Positions 1-10,765 of a stretch of 64,000 bases of DNA are shown piece after piece. The stretch lies in contig CAIIXF020000010.1 in the NCBI GenBank assembly GCA_903813345.2, positions 4,765,169-4,829,168 of the forward strand, given 5' to 3'. This DNA comes from Owenia fusiformis (lineage: Eukaryota > Annelida > Polychaeta > Sabellida > Oweniidae). The translations under genes and the position numbers were made by a program. The notes beneath the pieces are model-generated. The model had not been told where the DNA came from. It made no database searches and saw only the letters and a program-made list of their open reading frames with translations. How positions within the stretch are numbered: position 1 is the stretch's first letter; each line of letters opens with the position of its first letter.

Positions 1-322
1 TGAGGTTTTAGCTGAAAAATTGACCAAATGGCCCATGAAAGATATAAAATATATACCATAAATACAATAAATTGAACAGAAGTCAACTATATGGGTATTA
101 AAATAGTTGTAGCCATCATAAGTTCCATTGCCAGGATCTAATCATCTTTAAATAGCCAAGATATTCCACTGAACTTATTTCCATACTTATATTTAAAATT
201 GCTAGCTGTAAAATGTCTGTACCCTTGGCTGCCTATACCCCTGCCTGGCTATACCTATGGATATTTTCAAAATATCTTAGGGTCTTCTTGTTGTTACCAC
301 TTTTGAAAGGAAATATTTGTAC
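1..322. other. Left edge, BBX intron or 3' region, nothing recognised
   Basis: AT-rich sequence beyond the donor at 322-321. A possible minus-strand acceptor occurs near 210, but the reading frame after it is short and shows no BBX-like residues, so no exon is called. Confidence 0.4.
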
Positions 323-3300
323 CTTTAATGTCTTCAATAGATTTGACAGGCACCATGTGAGTGATAGATGACTTCCTTGCTTTCCTCTTCTTACTGCCTA
401 CGAGTGGCTTGTCAGCGGAATTTTCCATCCTACACCCATGTGCTGATGGAAATTTCCATGACATAAGTTTCAGTTCCCCTATTGACTGAAGGGTCACTGT
501 AAAAAAGGAATTGAATGAGATATATGATATTATGATTTTGATGAAAAAAGATGCAATTATAAACATAACATAATCTTTAATAACTTTATACTTCCAGTAA
601 TTGTTCACAGTGTTATGGACTCAGAATATCAGTAGGTATTGGAATCAACAAAGTACAAATCATTTAAATGAGTCTTAAAATCAGCAGGGATACGAGAGAA
701 ATATACCTGGGTCTTTCTGCTGGATCTTACTTCCTTCACTATGGTGTCTGCGTCTTTGTTTCTTTGTTTTCTTCTTATCCATCAGCTCCATGTTGCACAT
801 AGGAATCGTTGCAAGATGCTCTTCCAGGTCAAAGTCTCTGTAATATAAGGCAGCAGCACATTATGGGACTTGTGTAAGATTTGTCATATGCCATAATATT
901 AACCAACAACTTAGGGTTACTGGTCATCTCAATCCTTCAAGTCAAATTATTCCAAGTCATCTTATCAAGCTGAGCTGTATTTCTGTAAGCATTCTTAAAC
1001 TTATGAATTCGTAAGTTGGTCGTTCTTTAACTATGACAACGATAACAACAATGAATTTCTGAATATACATTGCTAAAAATGTTACAAGAATGCTTCCTTG
1101 GTAGAATAAGGTGATTAGACAATTAAATAGAACCTTACACATTATTTGGAAATGCATTTAAATCTTACAATAACAGGAACAAAGGGTTGTGCATATTCCT
1201 TGAATGAATCTATGAACTCCTACAAAGGTCATAAAGTTGACCGAAACAGAAACAGAATGACCTGAAAAAAGCAGAACCCTAATCTTTTATGCAAAGCTTT
1301 GTGAGTTCCTCTTTTGGCTCACCCTGTATTATCTTACCCTGTTTTATATTTCTTCTCAGCAGGGTCTGTGTTAACGTGCACCTTGTCAGACTCTGAAGTT
1401 GCTCTTTTACGCTGGCGTCTAAATGACAACAGACTGGAGAGTGGTTCGACAAAGCTATCATCCTTGCTACGTTGAATGGGTTCTTCTTTCAAGCTGAAAC
1501 AAGGAAAAGAACCATTGAATGAACATGAAGATTGAATAACAAAAACATGTGTCACTGTTATTTATTCAAAATCAATCCATTATATATTTTGAATGTACAC
1601 ATTTTCAGGGTTTTCAATGGTTTTCACATTTCATTCATGGTATATGTAAAATTCTAATATTTAATTCTTTAATAATATCAAGAGATTTATAGAGTAAACT
1701 GTATATGTTATTGTAAACTTACTTAAACTCTACAGTTGGTGTGGGCCCAGATCTGTGCTTCTGTCTGTGAATAATCCCCTTGTTAATCATCTCCTTGTAG
1801 CGCTGGCCTCGATTTGAACGTTGCGACTTACGTACACGATCCCCAACAGAATCCTCATCTTCATCATCATCAAAGTCGTAAAAGTCCTCAGCATGATCAG
1901 TCTCCATATCCCCACCAGAGGGCAGTGTATTGTCTAATTCACCACCAGAGGGCATGGTAGTAAACTGAGAATTTGGATTTATATCAAATTGCGGTGAATT
2001 ATGGCACAAGGACATCGGTTCATGTCTAAATTCTGAATTTCTGTCAGCTGATTTGGATTCAGAATCTCCAGATAATTCTAATTCTTTAGAGTGTTCTTTT
2101 TGGGTTGAAGCCATCATTTTTGAGATCTGATAATCATTAGCTATCTGAAGAGCTGAGGAAGTTTGTATAATCGATGTGCCTAAACCAATGGCTTCTAAGT
2201 TGGGGAGGACTTTTGAAGTATCGCATTTTGGTTCCCATGTCCTTTTCTCTTCTATTGAGTTGCAATTGGTATCAAAGTGGCGATTAGAAACATCAGTAGC
2301 CTGATTGGACAGATTGGTGATTTGTCCAGCCTGAATATTTCCATTCCCATCAAGAATTTGTGCCTCTTGTTCTATGGTTAACTTCGAGAAAGCTTCATGA
2401 TCAGGGGATGACTTGTACTTAAAATTTTGACCTTTGTGTACCTTATGGTTTCCAGAAGCATTATGGTTTTGTGCAGTTGGTACATTCTCAGTCATTGGCA
2501 GTCCATTATTATGCACTGATTGAATGCCATGGTTTTGTGAATTCGATACATTATCTGTTAATTGGTTGCCATGGTTCTGAGTTGTTTGACCACCAGGAAT
2601 ATTTGATGCGTAGTCCATATGAATTTGCTTACCCGTCAAGAGGCTCTGTAGTCGTGTTCCCTGGTTGACATCCTGGGTCACCATGACATTCTGAACTGGT
2701 GTTACCATGGCAACAACTGCAGACTGAGTTGGCTGATTTGTAGGAGTTGATTTAGCTTTAGAATAAAGTGCCTCAATGACACTTTCGACGACCATTTGTC
2801 CATTTATGGAATCTTTCTCTGGTGGTGAGGCAGGAGCGGCTCTGGGCTTAGTCATTAAATGTCCAATAGTGCCAGGGCTATACTGTGCTTTAGAGGTAGT
2901 TTGGGTAGTATTCACATTTAATGGGACACCCCCTTGTTTTCCCTCCTTCAAAAGTGTCACAACTTTTCTGCTATCTGTGCTATTCAAATTATGGCTTTGA
3001 GATGCAAAAGTCTTGTTGTTTGAAATGTTTTCAATCATTGTCGTCTGATTTTCAGTCCCAGCTGTTTGGATTCCTCTCCCTGTTATTTGGTTACCATGAC
3101 TACCACCACCACCAATTGTTTCCAATTGATTCCAACTAACGTTTTTTGTATGGTGTTCATTCCCATTAGTCTGGTTCCCAGTCCCTGTTGCTTGACCCCC
3201 ACTCCCAGTTTGAGGCCTGTGAAGTAGACTAGTTGATACATAATGTGTGCTCTCCTTTTCCTCTAACTTTTTTACAAACTTTTCAAGACGTGAATAAACT

Positions 3301-6300
3301 GGTTCTGTGTTATTGTCACCTTGTTCAACATCAGGGTGGTTGTATGGGTAGTTAACATGCTGAACTGGGGCAGACTGTTGGTTAGAACTCACTGAACTTT
3401 GTGTCCTACCATTTGATTGGAAGTTGTAATAGTAGTTTTGATTGGTCACTTGGTTTGACTGAGTTGAAGGTTGTATTTGAGAGGGGCGATTTTGATTGAT
3501 GGCATTGCTGAAGCAAAGCTCATTTTCTGCCATCGAATGATCCTAAAATGGAAAAATAAACAAAAGTTATTATGTTATAAATGCAATGTCTCAAATAAAA
3601 CTATATATTGTATCTAAACGGATGCATTAATTTTATGTGCCAATGTTAAAAAAGCGTATTTTCCAAATAAATAAATGAAAAATTAAAGAATATGACCATC
3701 TCCGCTTGAAAAAGTCATGAGAACCCCGATCATCAGTTTCATTAGCATAATCATGAACCTGTAAGGAACAAAAGATACCTTCGACTGAGGACCAGGATTT
3801 GTCATTTTTAATGGATCGCAGCTCTTGGCCTCTGAATTGGGAAGAGGAGCATTCATTGTTTGCGGTTCCATCGTTGAGGGAGCATCAAGTGTTTGCTGAC
3901 CTGCCATTAATAGCAAACTGAGGCCTCCCATGTTAGTGGGATCTGAAAATAATTAATAATTAAATTTTTTTCAGTTTTGGACATTTGCGGTATCGTGACA
4001 ACTCCTACTATGTGAGATCAGAGATATCGTATTAGTATACTTTCCAAAATTCTACTTAAGCTTATTTTCACATTTCTAAAATATTTTTGACTTTGTATAC
4101 CTGCCAATTTTCCAGCTTCAATTTTCTTACTGGAGTCTTGATCATTATGACCTGTTATCTTCTGGGCCTGTTTCTGTGTGGCCTTAGATGCCCCTTGGCT
4201 GTGAACTGCCTTCTCCGGGTTGAACCATTTGTAGTCAGGATTAGCTTTCATAAATGCATCTTTATACTGTAACAAAAAATATAATAAACATGCAATATTG
4301 ACTGGTTTATTTCGAGTACGGTTTATATATGGAGTACTCTACGCTGATTGTTAGCTGTCCCAACTGCAACATGCAAACAAGGCATTAACATGCAAAATAT
4401 CACCACCTGCCATTTGTTACAAATGATGACTGCTGAACGTAACTTGGAGACAACTATAATACATCACCACTTCTGATGGTGACTTAAAAAATCTAATGGA
4501 GTTAAAGATGTTAAATGTGCTTTGGGGAGCAGTGAGTATAAGACCTGCTGAATGGTCAATGAGCTTACATAAAGCTTAATACAAGAATAAAGCCTCTTAA
4601 ATATTACATGTTCAGCAAGATATTGATCAGTGGCCACTGTACTTACAAACTCACTTTGCGACACAAATTGACAAAGTTGGATTCTCCAACTCAATTAGAA
4701 TCAGAATAGAATGTCCAAAGTGTCTTTCAAAATGGCACACTGGAGATTGCGTATAGAATTTTTGAAGGGTTTATCTTAAAAATTTAGTTACAGTTCCTCA
4801 GTTTACTCGTACTGTGGTATCTTTAGGTTTTGACTTCACTCCCTCAGTTTACTTTGCCTTTTTTATTCTTTTTGTCTTATCTCTTACATAACAATGATCT
4901 ATCTTTATGACAACAATACAATATTCGGCAAAAATAATGTTGATAGAAATAATTGTACATTTTTTCGGTTTAGTCACATTTGAGAGTTGTTTTAGAATGG
5001 TTCCAAACAACCCTGGCATGCAATGACAACCATCACATCAACATAAATCACTGAAACATTTAGAGATAGTAAGACTGTCATGAAAGTTAGGGGCTATATT
5101 TTCATGTCATACAACAATCTTTAGTCACCTCATCTTCACACGATGGAGTTTCTTATAAATAAGGCATTTGTATCTTTCCTTCCGGGACACCCTGTATATG
5201 AACTACAAATGAGGTTCTTTGTGAAATCCTTAAAAATAACTAAGTTAGAATCATACTTTCATTCCATTATAAATGATAAAAAATCAAATGAAGCAAAGAA
5301 AACCATTTGGCAAATCTCCAAGCCACATTTCCATCTGAGTGGGATGTCCTCAGATGGCCCGATTGTCTATTATAGGACCTTCTAGGTACTAGTAGGTAGG
5401 CACATTTAAGGTCAAGGCCAAATAATATACAGCTGTAAATTCATTAAGTACACACAAAGAAAGTTTGAGTATTTCCAAAATGTTTTGATTCCGAGTTAGG
5501 CCTATGTATTCTTTCATACTGTATCTAAGTAAAATATGGAAAATATTAACTTTTTCGATTATTAATCAATTAAGGTGCGGTGGTAGTTAACAGGACAAAA
5601 CCATGCTGGATTTTCAAAACTATTGAACCAAGATAACAGAGTTCTGTTTTAACCTCCAGTCAGTTTAACTAGTTCCACATATCATTTACATGACTGGGAA
5701 CACAATGGAAATGGTCAGAATGACCCTTAACATGATGAAATAACCTTTTCAGCCCTCTGAAAATGTGACTGAAAAATAGCTAAAAGTAGGTGCTCAGGAA
5801 AGGTCACTGAACAGAATCTTTTGATTCTTTCAGAAAGTGTATCTAATATATTGCACCACTGCTTTCTTGGTTCAAAAATTTTTGAAAATCCAGCATGGTT
5901 TTGTCATTTTTCATTTTTGCCATTTCCTGTTAACTACCACCACACCTTAAAACAGAAATTTAAATAAAAATTCTCTTGCTCGCATATTGCATATAGTAAT
6001 ATGATGCAAAAACTGGTCCAATATTTGTATTATATTTGTAGATTATACGTTGTATAAGTTACCTGCACACATAAAGAAAGTGTAAAAAAGTGAATCATCT
6101 GGTTTCAAATGACATCATTCTACATCAACAAGTTTTTAATGTAAAAATTGAATGACAATGTTTACAAGAATAAGGATTCATACCCCTGGCCTGTGCCCAT
6201 GCAGTAAACTGTTAAAACTGACATTTTTGTACAAATTCAAAGAGTAAACACCAAAAACAAAATTCATGTGATTCTCAGAAATTCATTCTACTAAATGTGC

Positions 6301-6580
6301 TTTTTTCAAATTGATAAAAACCAAGCAAATGCAATAACAATACAATCATATAAAATTACTTAAAAAGAGATCTTACTTGCTTAGCCAAATCAGTGTAGAC
6401 CCCTTTCTCCTCATTGCCAAGTTTTGCCCACCACTCTCCAAGGATGCGTGTCACGGTTCGGTTGTCAAGGTGTGGATGTTTCTGTCGCACCACACTACGA
6501 TGACGTTTGCAGAAGATAAGGAAGGCGTTCATTGGCCTTCGTACTGTGGTATCTTTAGGTTTTGACTTCACTCCCTCCAT
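323..6580 (-). CDS. BBX: HMG-box transcription factor BBX (bobby sox-like), partial
   Basis: Sequence-specific DNA-binding nuclear factor. I read seven exons on the minus strand, joined in frame at GT-AG sites: 6377-6580, 4101-4266, 3779-3942, 1723-3542, 1338-1493, 707-837 and 323-496, giving about 938 residues. The first two exons encode an HMG box that starts at [15 protein letters not shown] and continues across the splice as [18 protein letters not shown]. The [13 protein letters not shown] ending is typical of BBX and differs from the otherwise similar Capicua box. The third exon continues [13 protein letters not shown]. The 1.8-kb fourth exon is rich in Asn, Gln, Gly and Thr, then has an acidic run and a basic [14 protein letters not shown] block. 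Later exons carry [11 protein letters not shown] and a basic KKRKARKSS block. The last exon ends in phase 1, so the protein continues past the left edge. An ATG directly follows the splice acceptor at 6580, but the true start probably lies in an unseen upstream exon, because vertebrate BBX has an acidic N-terminus before the box. Family call is secure; both ends are open. Confidence 0.9.
1723..3542 (-). CDS. BBX: BBX large central exon, low-complexity then acidic-basic
   Basis: A single 1,820-nt exon of about 606 codons, open throughout. The acceptor at 3542 gives [11 protein letters not shown] and the donor GTAAGT follows GTAGAGTTTAA at 1723. Most of it is low complexity with degenerate GNQ-T-G and QNHG-type repeats. 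Near its end come a DDDEDEDS acidic stretch and the basic [18 protein letters not shown] segment, which looks more conserved. Its length and composition suggest a disordered regulatory region; that function is inferred. Confidence 0.85.
4369..4480 (-). repeat. Interspersed repeat, TGGTGACATTTTGCATG family
   Basis: Reverse-orientation copy of a sequence also seen at 22908-23055, 25853-25925 and 62655-62775. The shared block reads GGTGGTGA...TTGCATGTTAATGCCTTGT. The ends carry CACCAC/GTGGTGA palindromes, which suggests a small MITE. It has no coding capacity. Confidence 0.65.
4807..4845 (-). repeat. 39-nt exact copy of the BBX HMG exon start inside its own intron
   Basis: Plus-strand bases 4807-4845 equal 6539-6577, the coding sequence right after the exon's ATG. 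The copy has the same orientation and is bracketed by an 11-bp direct repeat, CCTCAGTTTAC, at 4796-4806 and again at 4842-4852. It lacks the ATG and the acceptor, so it is probably not spliced in. Confidence 0.85.
5574..5946. mobile_element. TTAA-flanked MITE
   Basis: A 373-bp element. It begins GGTGCGGTGGTAGTTAACAG and ends with the inverted counterpart CTGTTAACTACCACCACACC, and TTAA lies directly outside each end (5570-5573 and 5947-5950). A second inverted block, ACCATGCTGGATTTTCAAAA, lies inside each arm. TTAA target duplication is typical of piggyBac- and Kolobok-type transposases. No ORF is present, so it is non-autonomous. Confidence 0.75.
6377..6580 (-). CDS. BBX: BBX exon with the first part of the HMG box
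   Basis: 68 codons, phase 0 at both ends. The acceptor AG precedes ATG at 6580 and the donor GTAAGA follows AAGCAA at 6377. It encodes a short basic leader and HMG-box helices 1 and 2 up to TDLAKQ. The ATG could serve as an initiator if the upstream exon is untranslated; otherwise it is an internal Met. The first 39 coding bases after this ATG recur exactly in the downstream intron (4807-4845). Confidence 0.9.
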
Positions 6581-7392
6581 CTGAAAATGTGTTAACAGGT
6601 TATAAGGTTGTTTTAAATGAGTAGAAATTCTAATTGTTTCCTAATTGTTATTTTCAGGAGAACATTCCATAGGCCTACATAGTTTACATCTTTAATTTAG
6701 CACAAGGAATATTAAATTAATAGGTTTTTAGTTGAGGGCGAATTATTTTCTAAAATGAATGAAAATTTTAAAAATTCAAAAATTTTCTCTACTTCATACA
6801 CCTAAAATATGTATTTATAACCTCAACTAATGACCTAGGTATATTTATGCACCTTTTGTGCACAAGTGAAAGATGTAGACAATGTTTGGAATGAGTTATA
6901 TATACCTGAAATACATTGAATCATTTCATTGAAGGTTTTCATTTCAAATCTTTGCATGACCCCACAGCCGGAATGCAAAGATGAAGAAACAACAAATGAG
7001 TGGAATGAAACTGCCACAATGCATTGAGTCTTGAGCTAAATACTTTTCACAAGCTGCAATATTTTGCAAACATTTTTTACAAAATCACCTAAAAGAAACA
7101 TAATCACTAAAAGAAGATGAAACTTTTTGTAACGTTCAAGTTGGCAAAGTATTAATTTTAATCTGGAGAGTCAAGTTGTCACCATGACAACTGTTTCACA
7201 AGTGACCTTGAATGCGGTGATTGGTGATATAATACCCTGTAGACTGTAGTTCTAAGAAATACTGTGTTTGGGTTGGCTGGAATCAGACACACCTTGCCTA
7301 GCTATGTATGGATGCACAATTAGTTACTTGAACTAGGAGAGCTCGATCTTTGTCAATGAGTAGAAGGGCACATGTCCAAATGCCTTGTTATA

Positions 7393-8483
7393 CGAGGGTT
7401 GATCAATAAGTAATGGACGCTTTTTTACATAGATGCTTTTTATAGACCAATCTCTTTAATTTTTTCAACAGTGATACATCATTCAATTTTCTATCAACTC
7501 TGAAGATTTGGAGACAAAGCATGTAATATATTTTGATATATCTTTATTTCTGTGAAGGAGGTATAGGTACCCCGGGACCGACATAACGTCACACATTCTG
7601 AAGCTATTTAGCTCATTTAACGTGCAGTGCAGTTTAATGCAAGTTGAACAAAACGAACCATGATGGTTATGAATTACACCATTTCGATATGCCATAATTG
7701 ATTTTGAATATTTTGTCATCACTTTGTGGCATCCATGCCTCCTTCATTCTACAGAGCCCTCTACATAGGTTCCATCAAGAACTACACATTCCTCATTATC
7801 CTCTTAACCCAAGATTGAAAGACAAGGCCGAATCCATTCTCTGACATGGTAGCATGGCTGCAGTTACACAGCTGGTTTTATTTCATCAATGTCATTAAAC
7901 CTGCATCCTTTCTCTACAGAAATAAGTAGTATAGAAATAAATAAGTCGTCATGTGTGGCCAGATCTGGACTAAAGGCTGTATGGGCCAAGGGCTTCATGT
8001 TCAGGTCCAGGGATATTGTATCCTGCACAGTTTGAGATATTTGGGCAGGGGCATTATCCACATGGAGTACAGTGTTACCTTCTCTTATGAGCCCCTTCTT
8101 CCACAGTGCATTCTCAAATCAACCTGCAAACCCTGACCATACAACACTTTGACATCACAATACTATAATATTTTATGTGTTACCAGAGACAGCATGATTG
8201 ATATTCAAACAACACAACTCTTTTGGCATATCAAAAAGTTCAAATCTAACTGATATGCTAAATTGGCATTACTTCAGAATATGTGACGTAAATGTCGGTC
8301 CCGGGGTACCTGTACCCCCTTCACGAAAATAAAGATATATCAACACGCATTACATATCTTGTCTTCAAATCTTCAGAGTTGATAAATAAGTGAATGATGT
8401 ATCACTGGTGAAAAAATCAAAGAGATTGGTTTACAAAAAGCATCCGTGTAAAAAAGTGTCCATTACTTATTGATCACCCCTCG
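7393..8483 (-). mobile_element. Mariner-like element with ~200-bp terminal inverted repeats
   Basis: Ends CGAGGGTTGATCAATAAGTA and its near-complement TTGATCACCCCTCG are flanked by TA (7391-7392, 8484-8485), the Tc1/mariner target. The inverted similarity runs about 200 bp inward from each end, to the shared GGTACCCCGGGACCGACAT block, at roughly 85-90% identity by eye. TIRs this long are unusual for mariner, whose ends are commonly about 30 bp. The interior carries a transposase remnant on the minus strand. Confidence 0.85.
7864..8110 (-). pseudogene. Mariner transposase remnant (catalytic C-terminal part)
   Basis: The minus strand reads GLIREGNTVLHVDNAPAQIS, then a PLAHTAFSPDLATHDDLF block. 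This matches the mariner pattern of a DNA-P-H motif followed by HPPYSPDLAPSDYHLF, which holds the second and third catalytic acidic residues. The usual HPPYSPDLAP has drifted to HTAFSPDLAT, the N-terminal DNA-binding half is missing, and a stop closes the frame at 7864. The element cannot encode a working transposase. Confidence 0.8.
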
Positions 8484-8990
8484 TACAGAATACAGAATCG
8501 ATTTTCTTTCACAACCTTCATCAAATGACTTCAAATGCCACTGGTATTCCCTACATCCATGAGGTGATGTGGAAATTTTATGTCAGCCTGACCTCGTGGT
8601 ATACAATGTACCTGGTTTATACTGTATTTTGTTACTCCTGGTGAACTTCCTTCGTTTCACTTAGTCTGATATGAATTCTCTATGGTAACAAGTCTAATTC
8701 TTCACAGGACCAATGTAGTTTGGTTTCTTATAAAAAATGGCAAAATCTTGGTGCAGTAGCATCCTAGACTAGACCAGTAAATATCAATACTGTATGTTTA
8801 AATACAGCTTTTCCAATTCCAATATGTCAAATGTCATTATGTTCTCATACCAAAACTGTAGATGATGACTTACCTAATTAAATTTCATACCAAAAGTTGG
8901 ACAATTCTGAGATAATTGGCATTTCAAAACGCAAAACTTAGAGTCCATTACCACAATAATTGAAAAAGGGTTTCAACGGAGAAGGTACAG

Positions 8991-10582
8991 TGTATCATGG
9001 TCCCATGAGTGTATTAATGTATATCATGGTCCCATGAGTGTATTAATGTATATCATGGGCCCATGAGTGTATTAATGAATATCATGGTCCCATGAGTGTA
9101 TTAATGTATATCATGGTCCCATGAGTGTATTAATATATATCATGGTCCCATGAGTGTATTAATGTATATCATGGTCCCATGAGTGTATTAATGTATATCA
9201 TGGTCCCATGAGTGTGGTCCCATGAGTGTATTAATATATATCATGGGCCCATGAGTGTATTAATGTATATCATGGTCCCATGAGTGTATTAATGTATATC
9301 ATGGTCCCATGGGTGTATCAATGTATATCATGGTCCCATGAGTGTATTAATGTATATCATGGTCCCATGAGTGTGGTCCCATGAGTGTATTAATATATAT
9401 CATGGGCCCATGAGTGTATTAATGTATTATATCATGGTCCCATGAGTGTATCAATGTATATCATGGTCCCATGAGTGTATTAATGTATATCATGGGCCCA
9501 TGAGTGTATTAATATATATCATGGTCCCATGAGTGTATTAATATATATCATGGGCCCGCGAGTCTATTAATGTATATCATGGGCCCACGAGTGTATTAAT
9601 GTATATCATGGTCCCATGAGTGTATTAATGTATATCATGGTCCCATGAGTGTGGTCCCATGAGTGTATTAATGTATATCATGGTCCCATGGGTGTATTAA
9701 TGTATATCATGGTCCCATGAGTGTATTAATGTATATCATGGTCCCATGGGTGTATCAATGTATATCATGGTCCCATGAGTGTATTAATGTATATCATGGT
9801 CCCATGAGTGTGGTCCCATGAGTGTATTAATATATATCATGGGCCCATGAGTGTATTAATGTATTATATCATGGTCCCATGAGTGTATCAATGTATATCA
9901 TGGTCCCATGAGTGTATTAATGTATATCATGGGCCCATGAGTGTATTAATAATATATATCATGGTCCCATGAGTGTATTAATATATATCATGGGCCCGCG
10001 AGTCTATTAATGTATATCATGGGCCCACGAGTGTATTAATGTATATCATGGTCCCATGAGTGTATTAATGTATATCATGGTCCCATGAGTGTGGTCCCAT
10101 GAGTGTATTAATATATATCATGGGCCCATGAGTGTATTAATGTATATCATGGTCCCATGGGTGTATTAATGTATATCATGGGCCCATGAGTGTATTAATG
10201 TATATCATGGTCCCATGAGTGTATTAATGTATATCATGGGCCCATGAGTGTATTAATGTATATCATGGTCCCATGAGTGTATTAATGTATGTTATGGTCC
10301 CATGAGTGTATTAATGTATACCATGGTCCCATGAGTGTATTAATGTATATCATGGTCCCATGAGTATATCAATGTATATCATGGTCCCATGAGTGTATTA
10401 ATATATATCATGGGCCCATGAGTGTATTTATGTATATCATGGTCCCATGAGTGTATTAATGTATATCATGGTCCCATGAGTATGTTAATGTTTATCATGG
10501 GCCCATGAGTGTATTAATGTATATCATGGTCCCATGAGTGTATTAATGTATATCATGGTCCCATGAGTGTATTAATATATAT
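8991..10582. repeat. 29-bp minisatellite with palindromic core and higher-order structure
   Basis: About 54 tandem units close to ATGTATATCATGGTCCCATG followed by AGTGTATTA. The centre is CATGGKCCCATG; where K is G the 12-bp core CATGGGCCCATG is a perfect palindrome with a GGGCCC site. Partial units (GAGTGTGGTCCCATGAGTG) recur at about 9205, 9365, 9645, 9805 and 10085. Rare variants such as CATGGGTGTATCAATG (9308, 9744) and GGGCCCGCGAGTCTATTAA (9553, 9994) repeat at about 440-bp spacing, so a multi-unit block was duplicated. Confidence 0.95.
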
Positions 10583-10694
10583 GAACCCCCAGAGTTTCAG
10601 ACTTTACTGAGCCGGGCCTGGGAGTATGAGTATAAAGTGTTGTAATAGTTTTTCATCCTAGATTGTATGATTTTGTAAGTGTGAATGCCTATAC

Positions 10695-10765
10695 ATCTAC
10701 ATTTACATCAATAATCTGCAAGAGGCTAATAACCCAATTGAAGCAGATATACAAGAATTTAAATA
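10695..10765. repeat. Interspersed repeat fragment, ATCAATAATCTGCA family
   Basis: A block reading CATCAATAATCTGCAAGAGG followed by CTAATA and GAAGCAGATATA recurs at 49760-49825 with small changes. No termini could be defined. Confidence 0.5.

Larger units (their letters stand above)
4267..6376 (-). other. BBX intron between the two HMG-box exons
   Basis: About 2.1 kb splitting the HMG box. It holds an interspersed repeat copy (4369-4480), a 39-nt exact copy of the upstream exon (4807-4845), a terminal fragment GGGACACCCTGTA near 5183 that resembles the ends of the TIR element at 58246, and a TTAA-flanked MITE (5574-5946). No further exon was recognised. Confidence 0.7.

Noticed and set aside
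2471-3139. Plus-strand ORFs over the BBX large exon
   Set aside because: Antisense shadows of the minus-strand coding exon.
6377-6565. Capicua (CIC) as the identity of the HMG-box gene
   Set aside because: The box is similar, but the [14 protein letters not shown] end and the following DPTNMGGLS segment fit BBX better.
8860-8990. Possible BBX upstream exon before the donor-like ACTTAC at 8871-8876
   Set aside because: The preceding minus-strand sequence has a stop directly before the donor and no acidic BBX-like coding sequence.
8991-10582. CRISPR-like array
   Set aside because: Units are contiguous with no unique spacers, in a eukaryotic genome.
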